A stretch of DNA of 64,000 nt from Hordeum vulgare subsp. vulgare (lineage: Eukaryota > Streptophyta > Magnoliopsida > Poales > Poaceae): the NCBI RefSeq assembly GCF_904849725.1, contig NC_058523.1, positions 207,541,689 to 207,605,688 of the forward strand, read 5' to 3'. Shown piece after piece: positions 48,799 to 61,076 of the stretch (position 1 is its first letter; each line of letters begins with the position of its first letter). Both the position numbers and the translations under genes were made by a program. A model generated the notes under the pieces. It was not told the origin of the DNA. It saw only the letters and a program-made list of their open reading frames with translations, and searched no databases.

Positions 48799-51526
48799 AG
48801 CATCCCCAAGCTTAACTCCTGCTCGTCCTCGAGTAGGGAAGTGATAAAGACTGAATTTTTGATGTGGAATGCTACCTAACATATTTGTAGTTCGTAACTT
48901 CTTTCTTGTGGCATGAATGTTCAGATCCGTAAGATTCAAAACAATAGTTTACTATTGACACGAAAACAATAATAGTTCAAGCAAACTACCAAAGTAATCA
49001 TGAACTTTTGAAATAACAAGGCCAAAGAAAATTATCCCTACAAAATCATATAGTCTGGCTATGCTCCATCATCCCCACACAACGAATTTAAATCATGCAC
49101 AACCCCGGTATTGGCCAAGTAATTGTTTTCGCACTCTTACTTTCTCAAACTTTTTCAACTCTCACGTAATACATGAGCGTAAGCCATGGATATAGCACTA
49201 TAGGTGGAATAGAGTGTGGTGGTGGTTGTGAGGCAATAAGAGGAGATGGTCACATTGACATGGCGTATTAGTGGTCTATGGAGATGCCAATCAATATATA
49301 TCAATGTGAATGAGTAGGGATTGCCATGCAATGGATGCACAAGAGCTATAAGTGTGTGAAAGCTCAAAAGGAAAACTAGTGGGTGTGCACCCAACTTGCT
49401 TGCTCACGAAGACGTAGGGCAATTTTGAGGAAGCCCATCGTTGGAATATACAAGCCAAGTTATATAATGCAAACTCCCACTAGTATATGGAAGTGTCAAA
49501 ACAAGAGACTCTCTATGATGAAGAACATGGTGCTATTTTGAAGCACACGTGTGCAAAAAGATAGTAGCATTGTGCCTTCTCTCTTTTTATCTAATTTTTT
49601 TTGTTTGGGCTCTTTGGCCTCTTTTTTTCATTTTTTTGGTGGGCATCTTTGGACTCTTTTTTATTTCCTCACATGGGACAATGCTCTAATAATGATGATC
49701 ATCACACTTTTATTTACTCACAACTCAATACTTAGAACAATGATGACTCTATAGGAAATGCCTCCGGCAGTGTACCGGGATGTGCAATGATCTAGCTTAG
49801 CGTATGACGTTGAGGCATGTCGCTAGCTATCTTACGATCATGCCATGGTAATATGAAAGTGACGGCACATGTCACGAGACGGAATGGTGGGAGTTATATG
49901 GCAATATATCTCGGAATGGCTATGAAAATGCCATAATAGTTAGGTATGGTGGCTGTTTTGAGGAAGGTATATGGTGAGTTTGTGCACCGGCGAAAGTTGC
50001 GCGGCACTAGAGAGGCTTGCAATGGTGGAAGGTGAAAGTGCATCTATACCATGGACTCACATTAGTCATGAAGAACACATATACTTATAGTGAAAGTTTT
50101 TATTAGTAATCGAAACAAAGTGCTAAACGCATACTCCTAGGGGAAGGATTGGTAGGTGTTAGCCATCGCGCGATCTCGACCACCACACAAAGGATGACAA
50201 TGAATAAATAAATTATGCTCCGACTTCCTAACATAGCGGTTCACCATACGTGCATGCTACGGGAATCACTAACTTCAACACAAGTATTTCTAGATTCACA
50301 ACACCCTACTAACATAACTCTAATATTACCATATCCATATCTCAAAACTAATTGTGAGGAATCAAACTTCTCTTACTAATCAATGCACAAGAAGATGGAA
50401 GTTCTTATTATATCCTCTTTGGATGCCTATCATCTTTAGGACTACTTTCATAGCACACGCCAATTACCAAGTTACTTCGAGAGAGCACTCTCAAAAAGAT
50501 ATAAGTGAAAACCGAGAGTTTTTATTTCTTCAAAATATGACACCGCCGTGCTCTAAAAATATCTGAGTGAAGCACTAGAGAAAAGTTATCTAGCTCAAAA
50601 GATATAAGTGAAGCACATGCGAGCTAAATTGAATAACTCAAAAGATATGAGTGAAGCTCAATGAGTATTCTAGAAAATTCATGATGAGTGCATGTCCCTC
50701 TCAAAAAGGTCTGCAGCAAGGCTGATTGTGACAAAACAAAAAGAAAAGACTACTATAATACATGACGCTCCAAGCAAAACACATATCATGTGGTCAATAA
50801 AAATATAGCTCCAAGTAACGTTACCGATGGATTGAAGACGAAAGAGGGGATGCCTCCCCGGGGCATCCCCAAGCTTAGGCTTTTTGGTGTCCTTGAATTT
50901 GGCTTGGGATTCTTTGGGCATGCCCAAGCTTAAGCTCTTTCCACTCTTTAACTCATTGTCCATGAGAACATTACCCAAAACTTGAAAACTTCACAACACA
51001 GAATGTAAACAGAAACTCATGATATCATTAGCATAAGAAAACAAACTACCAACTCTTTAGGTACTATAGTAAACTTGATTTATATTTAGATTGATGTTAG
51101 ATTACAGTATTCTCACTTTTCCATGGCTAGTACCCCCCGATACTAACCATAGTTTCATCAAAATAAGCAATCAACACAACAAAAACAGAATCTGTCAAAA
51201 ACAGACCAGTCTGTAGCAATCTCGATACTTCGTATACTTATGGTATCCCAAAAATTCTTAAAAATTATGACAATTAGGGAAATTTGCATATCAACGAGCA
51301 ACAAAAAGAATCAACTCAAAATCTATTTATGGATAGGAATTAAAAATAATTTCGTGAGCACAAAGTTTCTGTCTTTCTCAGCATGATCAAACAACCATCA
51401 CCAAAACTAATCATAAAGGTTTTACTTGTCACAAACACAAAAAGAAACATAAAAAACACAATCATAACATAATTATGATGGTGTGGACACAAAAAAACAT
51501 AAAGAAAAAAAGCAAAGATAAATTCA
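48799..51526 (-). other. Non-coding 3' region of E with two polypurine tracts
   Basis: No supported gene in about 2.7 kb. Minus-strand tracts: TAAGCTTGGGGATGC at 50877-50863, and AGCTTGGGGATGCT at 48812-48799 next to the LTR. A further AAGCTTGGGCATGCC lies at about 50932-50918. The spacing of about 2.07 kb between the two main tracts is close to that in S and A. Confidence 0.7.
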
Positions 51527-51574
51527 TTGGGTTGCCTCCCAACAAGCGCTATAGTTTAATGCCCTTAGCTAGGC
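51527..51574 (-). promoter_or_regulatory. 48-bp conserved block ending in a hairpin (element E)
   Basis: Minus strand, GCCTAGCTAAGGGC to TTGGGAGGCAACCCAA. 41 of 48 bases match the block of element B at 46439-46486. It starts about 15 bp after the TGA of the gag-protease ORF. Confidence 0.65.
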
Positions 51575-51588
51575 ATAAGGCGATAGAA

Positions 51589-53664
51589 TCAAGAATCGTC
51601 GTCTTTGTTGCTCAAACCATAAGTAGCCCTCATCATGGATTCATAAGGCAATCTTATTTTATTTCTAGGAAAGTGGTCCATGCCCTTCTTTAATGGAAAT
51701 TGAAATCTAATATACCCTTCCTTCATATCGATGACAACACCAATAGTCCTAAGGAAAGGTCTACCAAGAATGATGGGACATGTCGGATTGCAATCAATAT
51801 CAAGCACAATGAAATCTACGGGTACATAGTTCCTATTTGCAATACTAAGAACATTATTGATCCTTACCATAGGTTCCTTAACAGTAGAATCCGCAAGATC
51901 CAAATTAAGAGAGAACTCATCAATCTCACTGAAGCCTAGAACATCACATAAAGACTTTGGAATAGCGGAAACACTAGCACCCAAATCACACAAAGCATTG
52001 CATTCATAGTTTTTAATCTTGATTTTGATAGTAGGTTCCCACTCATCATGAAGGTTTCTAGGAATAGATATCTCCAACTCAAGTTTCTCTTCAAGAGATT
52101 TCATCATAGCATCAACGATATGATCGGTAAAGGCCTTATTTTGGCTATAAGCATGTGGAGAGATTAGCATGGATTGCATCAAGGAAATACATTCAATCAA
52201 AGAGGAACTATCATAATTGAACTCCTAGAAATCCAAAGGAGTAATTTCATTACTACTCAATGTTTTGATATCCTCTACTCCACTTTCAGTGCTTTTAGCC
52301 TCAAGATAAATAGACTCCAAATAATTGGGGCTTTTCTCAACCAATGTGGATTCATATCCAGCCCCATCATCATTAGGATTGACATTAGAAAACAAGGATT
52401 CAATAGGAGTCACACCAAGCACTTTAAGATCTTCGTGATTCGCATCACGAGAACATTCCTTTTTAAGCCATTCATGTCTAGCACGAATTTGGGCGGTTCA
52501 TTCTTTACTCTCATTCATGGAAACACGCATAGCTTTCAAAGTTTCATCCATATTAATCTTGCAAGGAGCACATCTCAATTTCAAAGCATCAATATCAAGA
52601 GACATGCTATCAACGGTCCTAGCCAAGTCATCAATTGTGAGAAGTTTTTCTTCTATGGACGCATTGAAAGTCTTTTGCGAGTTGATAAACTCTTTAATAT
52701 TACTCTCAGGATAACAGAGTAATTTATTGTGATTTACACGAGCATTGTTGTAGGAATTGCCAAAGTTATTAGAGGGATTACTAGGAAAAGGCCAAGGAAT
52801 AAAGTTACCTCTATAAGCATTGTTGTTGCCAAAATTATTCCTACCAACAAAATTAACATCCAAGCTCTCATTGCTATTCTCAATCAAGGAAGACAAAGGC
52901 ATATCATTTGGATCTAAAGGAGCACCTTTACTAGCAAACAATTTCATTAACACATCCATCTTAGCACTCAAAGAATTAATTTCTTCTATGGCATGCACTT
53001 TTTTACTAGTAGGTGACCTTTCAGTGTGCCATTGAGAATAGTTTGTCATGATAATTTCTAGGAGTTTTGTGGCTTCTCCTAGTGTGATTTCCTTGAAAGT
53101 TCCACCGGAGGCGGAATCCAAGATATTTCTAGAAGCAAAATTCAAACCAGCATAGAGGATTTGTATAATCATCCAAAGACTCAAGCCATGAGCGGGACAA
53201 TTTCTAATCATCAACTTCATTCTCTCCCAAGATTGTGCAACATGTTCATGATCTAGTTGCTTAAAATTCATGATATCATTACAGAGAGAGATAATCTTAG
53301 CCGGTGGAAAATACTTGGATATATAAGCATCTTTACACTTGTTCCAAGAATCAATAGTATTTTTGGGTACAGATGAAAAACAAGCTTTTGCTCGATCTCT
53401 TAATGAGAACGGAAATAGATTCAATTTAATCACATCATTATCCACATCTTTCTTCTTTTGCATATCGCATAACTAAATGAAGGTATTAAGATGGGATGCG
53501 GCATCTTCACAAGGAAGGCCGGAAAATTGCTCTTTCGTAACAAGATTCAGCAAGGCAACATTGATTTCATATGATTCCGCACTAGTGGCGGGAGCAATCG
53601 GAGTACTAATAAAATCATTATTATTAGTATTCGAGAAGCCACGCAATTTGGTGTTTCAATCATG
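51589..53664 (-). pseudogene. Element E gag-protease polyprotein, stops in frame
   Basis: One frame on the minus strand from about 53664 to TGA at 51589. Gag domain: SAESYEINVALLNLV, KLNLFPFSLRDRAKA, NTIDSWNKCKDAYISKYFPP, FKQLDHEHVAQSWERMK, YAGLNFASRNILDSASGG. Protease: CDLGASVSAIPKSL with its catalytic DLGAS, and CPIILGRPFLRTIG. In-frame stops: TGA 53656-53658, TAG 53473-53475, TGA 52498-52500 and TAG 52225-52227; otherwise the frame is intact. The LGAS protease type and lack of polymerase fit non-autonomous Athila relatives. Confidence 0.9.
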
Positions 53665-53950
53665 GTGACTCAGCAAGCAGACAAGCACACAAGCGAACAG
53701 AAAGCAAGCGAAAGAAAAGGGCGAACGAAAAAGGAAAATATTTTTGTAAATTTTGTTTTTTTTCAGAAGTGGGGGAGAAGAAAACGAGAGGCAAAAGGCA
53801 AATAATGTAAATGCAAGAGATGAGTTTGTGATAATTACTTGGATATGCTTCACTTTGAATACTCCCCGGCAACGGCGCCATAAATTGGCACGTTGATGGG
53901 AGACTATTCTTGACTTGATCCTCCCCGGCAACGGCGCCAGAAATTCTTCT
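53665..53950 (-). other. Leader of E with two copies of the tRNA-Asp primer site
   Basis: The 17-mer TGGCGCCGTTGCCGGGG (minus) occurs perfectly twice, at 53939-53923 (11 bp from the LTR) and at 53880-53864. Between the second copy and gag the leader is CT-rich on the minus strand. Confidence 0.92.
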
Positions 53951-55469
53951 TGCTACCTCTTGAGTTGGTGTTGGTTTTTCCCTTGAAGAAGAAAGGGTGA
54001 TGCAGCAGAATAGCGATATGTATTTCCCTCAGTCTGAGAACCAAGGTATGAATCCAGTAGGAGTATCAAGATGAGGCACCAATGTACCTACGCAATAACA
54101 AACAAACTTGCACCCAACGCTATGAAGGGGTTGTCAATCCCTTCACGATTATTTGCATGGTGAGATCTGAAGGTGGAAAGTGCAACAAAGTAAATGTGTA
54201 GATCTGAAAATATGATGTGAAGTAGACCCGGGGGCCATAGTGTTCACTAGAGGCTTCTCTCGTGATATCAAGTATTACGGTGGGTGAACGAATTACTGTC
54301 GAGCAATTGATAGAATCGCTCAAAGTCATGATGATATCTAAGGCAATGATCATACATATAGGCATCACGTCTGAGACAAGTAAACCGATACTTTCTGCCT
54401 CTACTACTATTACTCCACACATCGACCGCTATCCAGCATACATCTAGTGTATTGAGTTCATAACAAACAGAGTAACGCTTTAAGCAAGATGACATGATGT
54501 AGAGGGATAAATTCATGCAATATGATATAAACCCCATCTTTTTACCCTTAATGGAAGCAACACGATGCGTGCCTCGCTACCCCTTCTGTCACTATGTGAG
54601 GACACCGCACGGTATGAACCCAAAACCAGGCACTTCTCCCATTGCAAGAATTATAGATCAAGTTGGCCAAGCAAAACCCACAACTCGAAGAGAATTACAA
54701 GGATATGAAATCATGCATATAAGAGATCAGAGGAGACTCAAATAATATTCATACATAATCCGATCATAAATCCACAATTCATCGGATCTTGACAAACACA
54801 CCACAAAAGAAAGTTACATCGGATAGATCTCCATGAAGATCATGGAGAACTTTGTATTGAAGATCCAAGAGAGAGAAGAAGCCATCTAGCTACTAGCAAT
54901 GGACCCAAAGGTCTGTGGTGAACTAATGACGCATCATCGGAGAGGCAATGGTGTTGATGAACAAGCCCTCCGTGTCCGAATCCCCCCTCCGGCTGGGCAC
55001 CAGAACGGTCCCCAGATGGGATCTTGCGGAGACAAAAGCTTGCGGCGGCGGAAAAGTATTTTCGTGGCTCCCTTTGGTGGTTTTGGATTTTTAGAGAATT
55101 TATAGGTGGAAGAGGTAGGGCAGAGGAGCCACCGGGGGCCCACAGTCCTAATAGGCGCGCCCACAGCTCACGGCTAGGGGGCTTGTGACCTCCCCGGAGG
55201 TCCCCTGCCTTGGTTCTCAAGTCTCCTGCGTATCTTCTGTTATGGAAAAAATCATTCCGCATGGTTTATTCCGTTTGGACTCTGTTTAATATTCTCCTCT
55301 GAAAAAGGTCAAAAACACGGAAAAAACAGAAACTGTCACTTGGCACTGAGTTAATAGTTTAGTCCCAAAAAAGATATAAAATAGCATATTCATGCACATA
55401 AAACATCCAAAGTTGACAAGAAAATAGCATGGAACCATAGAAAATTATAGATACGTTGGAGACGTATCA
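53951..55469 (-). repeat. 5' LTR of element E
   Basis: Minus strand, TGATACGTCTCCAACG (from 55469) to GAGGTAGCA (53951). TATA-like TATAAAT at 55104-55098 (minus). 1519 bp. Confidence 0.92.
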
Positions 55470-57215
55470 GGCCTCATTAAAATATTGGTTTTAAAGGTGA
55501 GTATAAAATATTAACGGAATGATTTTAAAATTGGTGTGCGGTCTTAATATACTGTAGGTAGACCGCCTGCCAAATTTCGTCGTATTCGGAGCTCATTTTA
55601 TGCCCCAACGGTTAAACCTATAGAGGCATTCTAGCTGGTCAAATCCCAGATGTTCCGGTTTATAAAACTTATTGTCGATCCGCTCAAACATCCTTCTCTT
55701 CTTAGCCCAATCAATCTACATAGCCCAGCTAGCCCCCTCCGCTTTCGTACCGTCCGATCGAGATCGAATGGTACGAAATTGGACTAAATCCCCTTAGCCT
55801 AGCAAAACCTGCTATAAAAGCAAGTTTCACCCTTCTTAATCCAGCCAAACCCAAGCCTCCCTCAAAATTCGCACCCAACCAAACAGATCCCCGCTGCCAC
55901 CTTACCTGTCTCCACCCTCCTCAAGCGGTATGGCCCGCCCGGGTCTGAGCTACGCCCGCCGGAATTTATCTAGGCTCGGGGCGCCCAGAACGGTCGCTTT
56001 GCAGCTCCATCCTTGGTCACCCGAGCCTCTGGCTGGCATTGCCTCTGCCTCATCGAAGACCCGCTGCACCGCCTCGCACCGCTAGTGAACCGCTCCTCCG
56101 TGTTGTCGGACCTCACTGCCTCGACCCCGCTGAGGGAGTTCCCTCACTCATGCTGCAAGTCAAATACGGGCTGCCTCACGTGGATCCGCTTCTTCCCCTC
56201 AGCTGCCCATGCTTGCCGCCTTCGTCTGCCTCCTCGCATCTTTTCCCTGCCGGTGGTATGCCTCCCTCATGTTGGAGACACCCCTGCCGCATGCCGCCGC
56301 CTCATGTATGTCTTCACTCCTCGCCTCGTCTTCGAGGAGGACGATAGGGGAGCCACCTACCGCGTGGGCCTTCTCCAGGACTAAGGCCACACAAGGCCCA
56401 ACATCCTCCCCGGCCCACCTCTGGCCTTCTTAGCCTTATAGCCCGAGGTGAGCGCTGCTTGCCAATTCCCCACCCAAGCGGCAGAGCGCCGACTTTCTAG
56501 TTTAGGCCCGTGGACAGATTCGGCCCAATGCATGTTTTTTGTCCTTTGAATGCGCTAATTAACCAGTTTATCACCAATCATGCATGAGATGAAAATAATT
56601 TTTATATGTAAAATTTCCAGAATTTTGTGTAGATTAACATTATCCATCTTTCATCCATGATAAATTGTTTAAACTTGCTATTTGTTTGAATTCACGTTAA
56701 TGACCTAATAAAACAGTTTATTTAATATCTAAATAACCATAGATCCTCCACATGTGGTTCCTTCATGTGTATTGCTCTATGATATTTCTACTTTGATTCC
56801 ATGCCTCTCGTTGCTATGTAAAACATCATTAGAATGTCCATTTCTTGGCCTCAAGTGGCCTTCGTGTTAAAATTGCTATTCTGCTAATGATAAGTTCCAG
56901 TTTGTGAAGCTCGTATTAAGTAATACATGCCTCTTGTGAACTTTTGCCAATGAAGTAATTTGTAGTATGCCATGTCTACTTGCTGGTAGAATGTTTGCCA
57001 TGTCATGAATTTCATGTTTAGTTGTAGTTTTCATCATGTGAATATGTAAGCAATCCATTAAATTGTTATATTTTGTTGTTGTTTTGCCATTTGAATTACC
57101 ATTGATCTACAACACATTTGTTGTTGCTCAAATGGAGTGTTTTGTCAAGAATGTTATGGTCTATCATGTTGTGCCATTACTTTCTATATATTTTCACTTT
57201 GTTTGAGAATCTATT
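55470..57215 (+). mobile_element. LTR 'C', right part
   Basis: Continues the LTR of 47067-47294. Contains gtaggtagaccgcctgccaa and a TATA box tataaaag at 55813-55820, followed by a GC-rich 5' untranslated-like part (55880-56450) and AT-rich DNA. GC-rich ORFs (56013-56433) are not supported as genes. No internal region or second LTR of C is seen. The right border is approximate, where similarity to B's LTR begins. Confidence 0.65.
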
Positions 57216-58571
57216 TTTTAGGAGTTATTATATTATCAATTTAGGATATTTTCTTGGTATTTTTACACCAATTTATATTATTTTTTATCAGTAACCTTTT
57301 ACCCAATGCATAGTGTCAGTTGTTGTTTTCTGCGTGTTTTTAGTTTTTCACGCTATAGTACCAAACAATGTCCAATTTCCATGAAAATTTTTGGTGATTT
57401 TTTCTGGACCAAAAGAAGGCCTGGAAGCTTTGAGAGGGGAGCACCACACAACATGGCAGGCCTAGGGGGTGTCCACCCTTGTTTCCTCATGCCTCCCTCA
57501 GCTGCCACCTAGAGAACCCGAAAGACTTTTTTCGCCACCACAAGTCTCTATTTCGCCATGAGGCCATGTGGAGCTCTTTTTTGATGCCCTATCGGAGGGG
57601 AATCAATCAAAGAGGACCTCTACATCAACCTTGCAGCTCCCATGGTGATGTGTGAGTAGTTCACGATAGACCTATGGGTCCGTAGTTACTACCTAGATGG
57701 TTATCTCTCTCTCTCTTGATCTCCAATACAATGATCATCATGTCGTATCTTTGATCTATCAAATGAAATTCTTTTGTGCGGTTTATTCGTTCGGATCCGA
57801 TGAATTGTGCGTTTATGTTAAGATTTTCTTTGTCGAAGTAGATTGATCATTCTTCAGTTCGAGAGGTGTGTTGTAGTGGGTTTAATCTGACAGATTTCTA
57901 TATACTAGTGACATAGTAGGGGACAATATACATCTTTGTATTGTCCTGAATAAGGATAAGATGATGGGGTTAATTAATATTAATTGAGTTCTCTTTGTCT
58001 ACATCTTGTCATTGTTCTCCAAGCATTATTCTGTTTTACTTAATACTCTAGATGCATGGTGGATAGTGGTCGTTTGGTGGAGTAATAATAGGTGCACGCA
58101 AGAGTCATCCTATTTGCTTATGGACGTGATGCCTATATACACATGTTCATTTCCGGGATTATCGCATAACTATCCTCTTTCCTTATAATTGCAGACAATA
58201 CTTGGTCTCTTGCTTTCATGAGAGATGCCACTAGGGAACACTATGGCCCCCGCGTCTATTTACTTATAAATTTACAAACATTACAATTTCCTCAGTACCT
58301 TTAAGTACTTTTTATTTAGTTTGCACTTTGCAACCTTAAATCACACTACTTACTTGCTTGCAAATAAGGAGACAAGGGGATTGACAACCCTCTTGCCCGC
58401 GTTGGGTGCTGGTGTTTGTTTATTTTGTGTGCAGTTGCTGAATACGGAGGTTATTTGATACTACTATTTGTTGAATAAACCTTGGTTCTCTACTGAGGTA
58501 AATACTTACCTATATTCTGATGCATCGCCCCTTCGTCTTCACAGAAAACCAAACGAAGATCACAAGTATCA
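57216..58571 (+). repeat. 3' LTR of element B, start missing
   Basis: Matches the 5' LTR of B from about its 40th base on: gttgttttctgcgtgttttta (5' LTR: gttgttttctacgtgttttta) and further along its length. Ends GATCACAAGTATCA (5' LTR: GATCACAAGTACCA), followed by the target duplication CTACT. The usual TGATACG start and polypurine tract are absent. Confidence 0.75.
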
Positions 58572-59100
58572 CTACTATGACACATGGTGGCGGTCTTAGC
58601 GCCCACACCCTTGCTATCTTATGCCACACGCTTTATGGGGACACTACCTAGTTATTAGGAGCTATCCTTGGATTCTCCTTGCTTCTTAACCGGATTAAGG
58701 CAAAATTTCATGGTGGTATTTATACCACCCGTCTAGCGAATCATTTCAATGTTGCCATACGTCCAACTGATTACCTATTTCCTAAGGTTTATCTCAATTG
58801 TCAGTCTATGTTAGAACATTAGTTCATGAAGGAACCTGAACACTCGAGCACATTATTTACAACTTAGTCTACAACGAGAAGACTATCGATATTATTGCAT
58901 TTCCGGCACCTTCTATGTTTAACTTTCATGGCAGGCACGGATATACCGTCATGCCGGTGGATATAATTGCTTACCGAAATGAGTTGTCTTTGGGGGACGC
59001 CAAGGACAGGCATGGGACGCTCAGGTGCCTCAGCAACAATACTTTTCAGACCTAATGGCTATTATGAATGGCGATCACCAAGCTAGGCGAAAACCTAAGC
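58572..59100 (+). pseudogene. Element A second ORF, 3' part
   Basis: Resumes the ORF of 29342-29853: GGGLSAHTLAILCHTLYGD, then HGGIYTTRLANHFNVAIRP (compare S: GGIYATCLARHFEIPI), and ends near the Gln-rich tail before the tract at 59097. Several stops and shifts. Function unknown. Confidence 0.75.
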
Positions 59101-61076
59101 TTGGGGAGTATGTATTTCTCACCAACATTGCATTCATGTTCACACACTTCCTATAAACTGTCGGTGTTCATCCTTGTTCATCGTATATCCATGTTAATTT
59201 TTTTTGTGCTTTCTTCTTGTTTGTTTCAAAAAATTTAGAAAACCCAAAAATACTTCTTGCAACTTTTTGAGTTTTTCTTTCCCGTTTAATTAGATGTAGT
59301 GTTAAAATAAAACCCAAAAAGATTTCGATTTACTACTTCGGAGCTTTCCCGTGTAAACAGTTTTTAATGGTTTTGTTTTTTCCTTTGCTTGTTTGCTTCG
59401 TAAGAGAAAAATCAAAAACTCCAAAAATATTTTAGTTTGTTTCTCTTAATTTCTTTTCTTTTCTTTGAGTTGTGGAAAGGAGAATACCACGATGTAAATG
59501 TTGAGTGGCTCTCATATGCATTAACGATGATCTAACCAAGATCCAATATTACCATGTCTTCTCCTTTGCACAAATGCCTTTTAGATTCTAATGTTGTCCA
59601 TGGCACTCCTGCACTATTATTATTATCACATCATTCGATCATGCAAGTGAAAGGAAATAATGACGATATTTGATGAAGTGATCATGGCAAAGGAAGCTGG
59701 AATGTACTCTTCTTATTTTCCATTTTTGTAAATATGTTTAGCATGTTCGATCTTGATGCAGTATATCAAGAGTAAAGAGGTTTATGATGAAAATTAGAGA
59801 TTGTAGATTATCTTCTGTGTCAACATGCATTAAAATAGTTACTATGTGGTATGGTAGTATGCTATTTCCCTATGAGTAATTCGAGCGACTTTACTTGGCC
59901 CCTGCACAATCATGTAGTTGATTCAAAACCAATGCAACCTTCATGATGTTTAAATTAAGAGTGTTTATATCATACTCATCCTAATGTCCAATATCAATTA
60001 TTCACAATGCATTCTTATGAAAGTTTTTGCTCTCTAGCTGGTCGCTTCCGAATATATTGCTAGCCTTCACGCGTACTAAGCGAGAATGCTTCTTGTGCAT
60101 CCAAATTCCTAAACCAAAGTTATGCCAAATTAGTCCACTATACCTACCTAAATGTGGTATTACCCTTTCATTCCGAGTAAATTTGCATACCGTTCATGTA
60201 GTGACGGGGTTGTTGGTATTTTCCATGATAAGGGAGTTATTCTCAAGACGGTCGTTTATTCGCCATCATTGCACGAGAGAGGTTGGTAAATGGATGCCCA
60301 GTCCTGCATAATTAAAATTTAATTAAACAAAACACCTTGGGACAACTGATATGTTGCAGGGCACCTGTGAATTTGGTTGGCCATGGTTTTTTGTACGGAT
60401 GGAGGAAAGGTGTAAACTTTACAATTCTATTTGGGAACCATCAATATGAGTTTCACATGGAAGATATTGAAACCCTTTGTCGTAATGTTGAGAGGAAAAG
60501 TGCACCATTCAATTTCAATTCTTTTTTAAAACCTGAGCTCTGGCACCTGTACAAATCAATGCTTCCCTCTACGAAGGGCCTTTCAATTTACCTTTATGTT
60601 GTTCTTGAGTCATCATCTTCTTAGTAAAAGCACGAGACGAAAGAGCAATCTATCATACTTATGCATTGTGTCTAGATAATGTTGAGTGTTAGAATGACTG
60701 GATCTCTTCTACCCTTAGTTATAATGTTTAGTCATTGCTTGAATCTCAGAGGTACTCTATATTTATGTTTTGCGGTCTCAGAAAGGGCTAGTGATATACC
60801 ATGTCATCATATTATATCTTGATTGTTTTGACAAATCGTTGGCATGTGAGATATCTTATTATTGCTTACTAGTTGGTTATGTATTGCCACGAGTAAATGT
60901 GATGTTTAATTGTTATGATGGATATGGTTATTTATGATTTATGTTGAAAAACGGAACACTAGCTAAGCATATATATGGCAACGAGAACGATAGAGTTTGT
61001 AAAAAAAATTCTTTATCACTTTCAGTTCATCAACTGAATTGCTCCATGAAAAGAAATTAGTTAAGCTTGGGGGAGT
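59101..61076 (+). other. Non-coding 3' region of element A
   Basis: No gene supported. It begins with the internal polypurine-like tract (cctaagcttggggagt, 59094-59109) and ends with taagcttgggggagt (61062-61076) at the LTR. Related to 4961-6875 of element S. Confidence 0.75.

Larger units (their letters stand above)
47295..55469 (-). mobile_element. Gag-protease LTR element 'E' (Athila-related, non-autonomous)
   Basis: Minus-strand element with LTRs at 53951-55469 (5') and 47295-48798 (3'). Target duplication GGCAT (47290-47294) and GGCCT (55470-55474), one mismatch. It carries only gag and protease; between protease and the 3' LTR about 2.8 kb is non-coding, with no reverse transcriptase or integrase. 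It is inserted in LTR C. LTRs differ by several percent by eye. Confidence 0.92.
29854..58571 (+). mobile_element. Athila-related (WHAM/Fatima-like) element 'B', with nested D, C and E
   Basis: 5' LTR 29854-31318 and a related LTR 57216-58571 that ends AAGTATCA. Target duplication CTCCT (29849-29853) and CTACT (58572-58576), one mismatch. Both flanks are consecutive parts of element A's second ORF, which supports a single insertion. Internal parts are 31319-31978 and 45986-47066. B's 3' internal end and the first part of its 3' LTR seem to be missing next to C. No polymerase domains seen. Confidence 0.82.

Noticed and set aside
56013..56433. GC-rich ORFs that could be a host gene exon
   Set aside because: They lie just after a TATA box inside LTR C, overlap in several frames and show no domain.
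57253..57257. CTTGG as the right target duplication of LTR C (left flank CTTGG at 47062-47066)
   Set aside because: The position falls inside B's LTR similarity and the preceding bases do not end in CA; five bases can match by chance.
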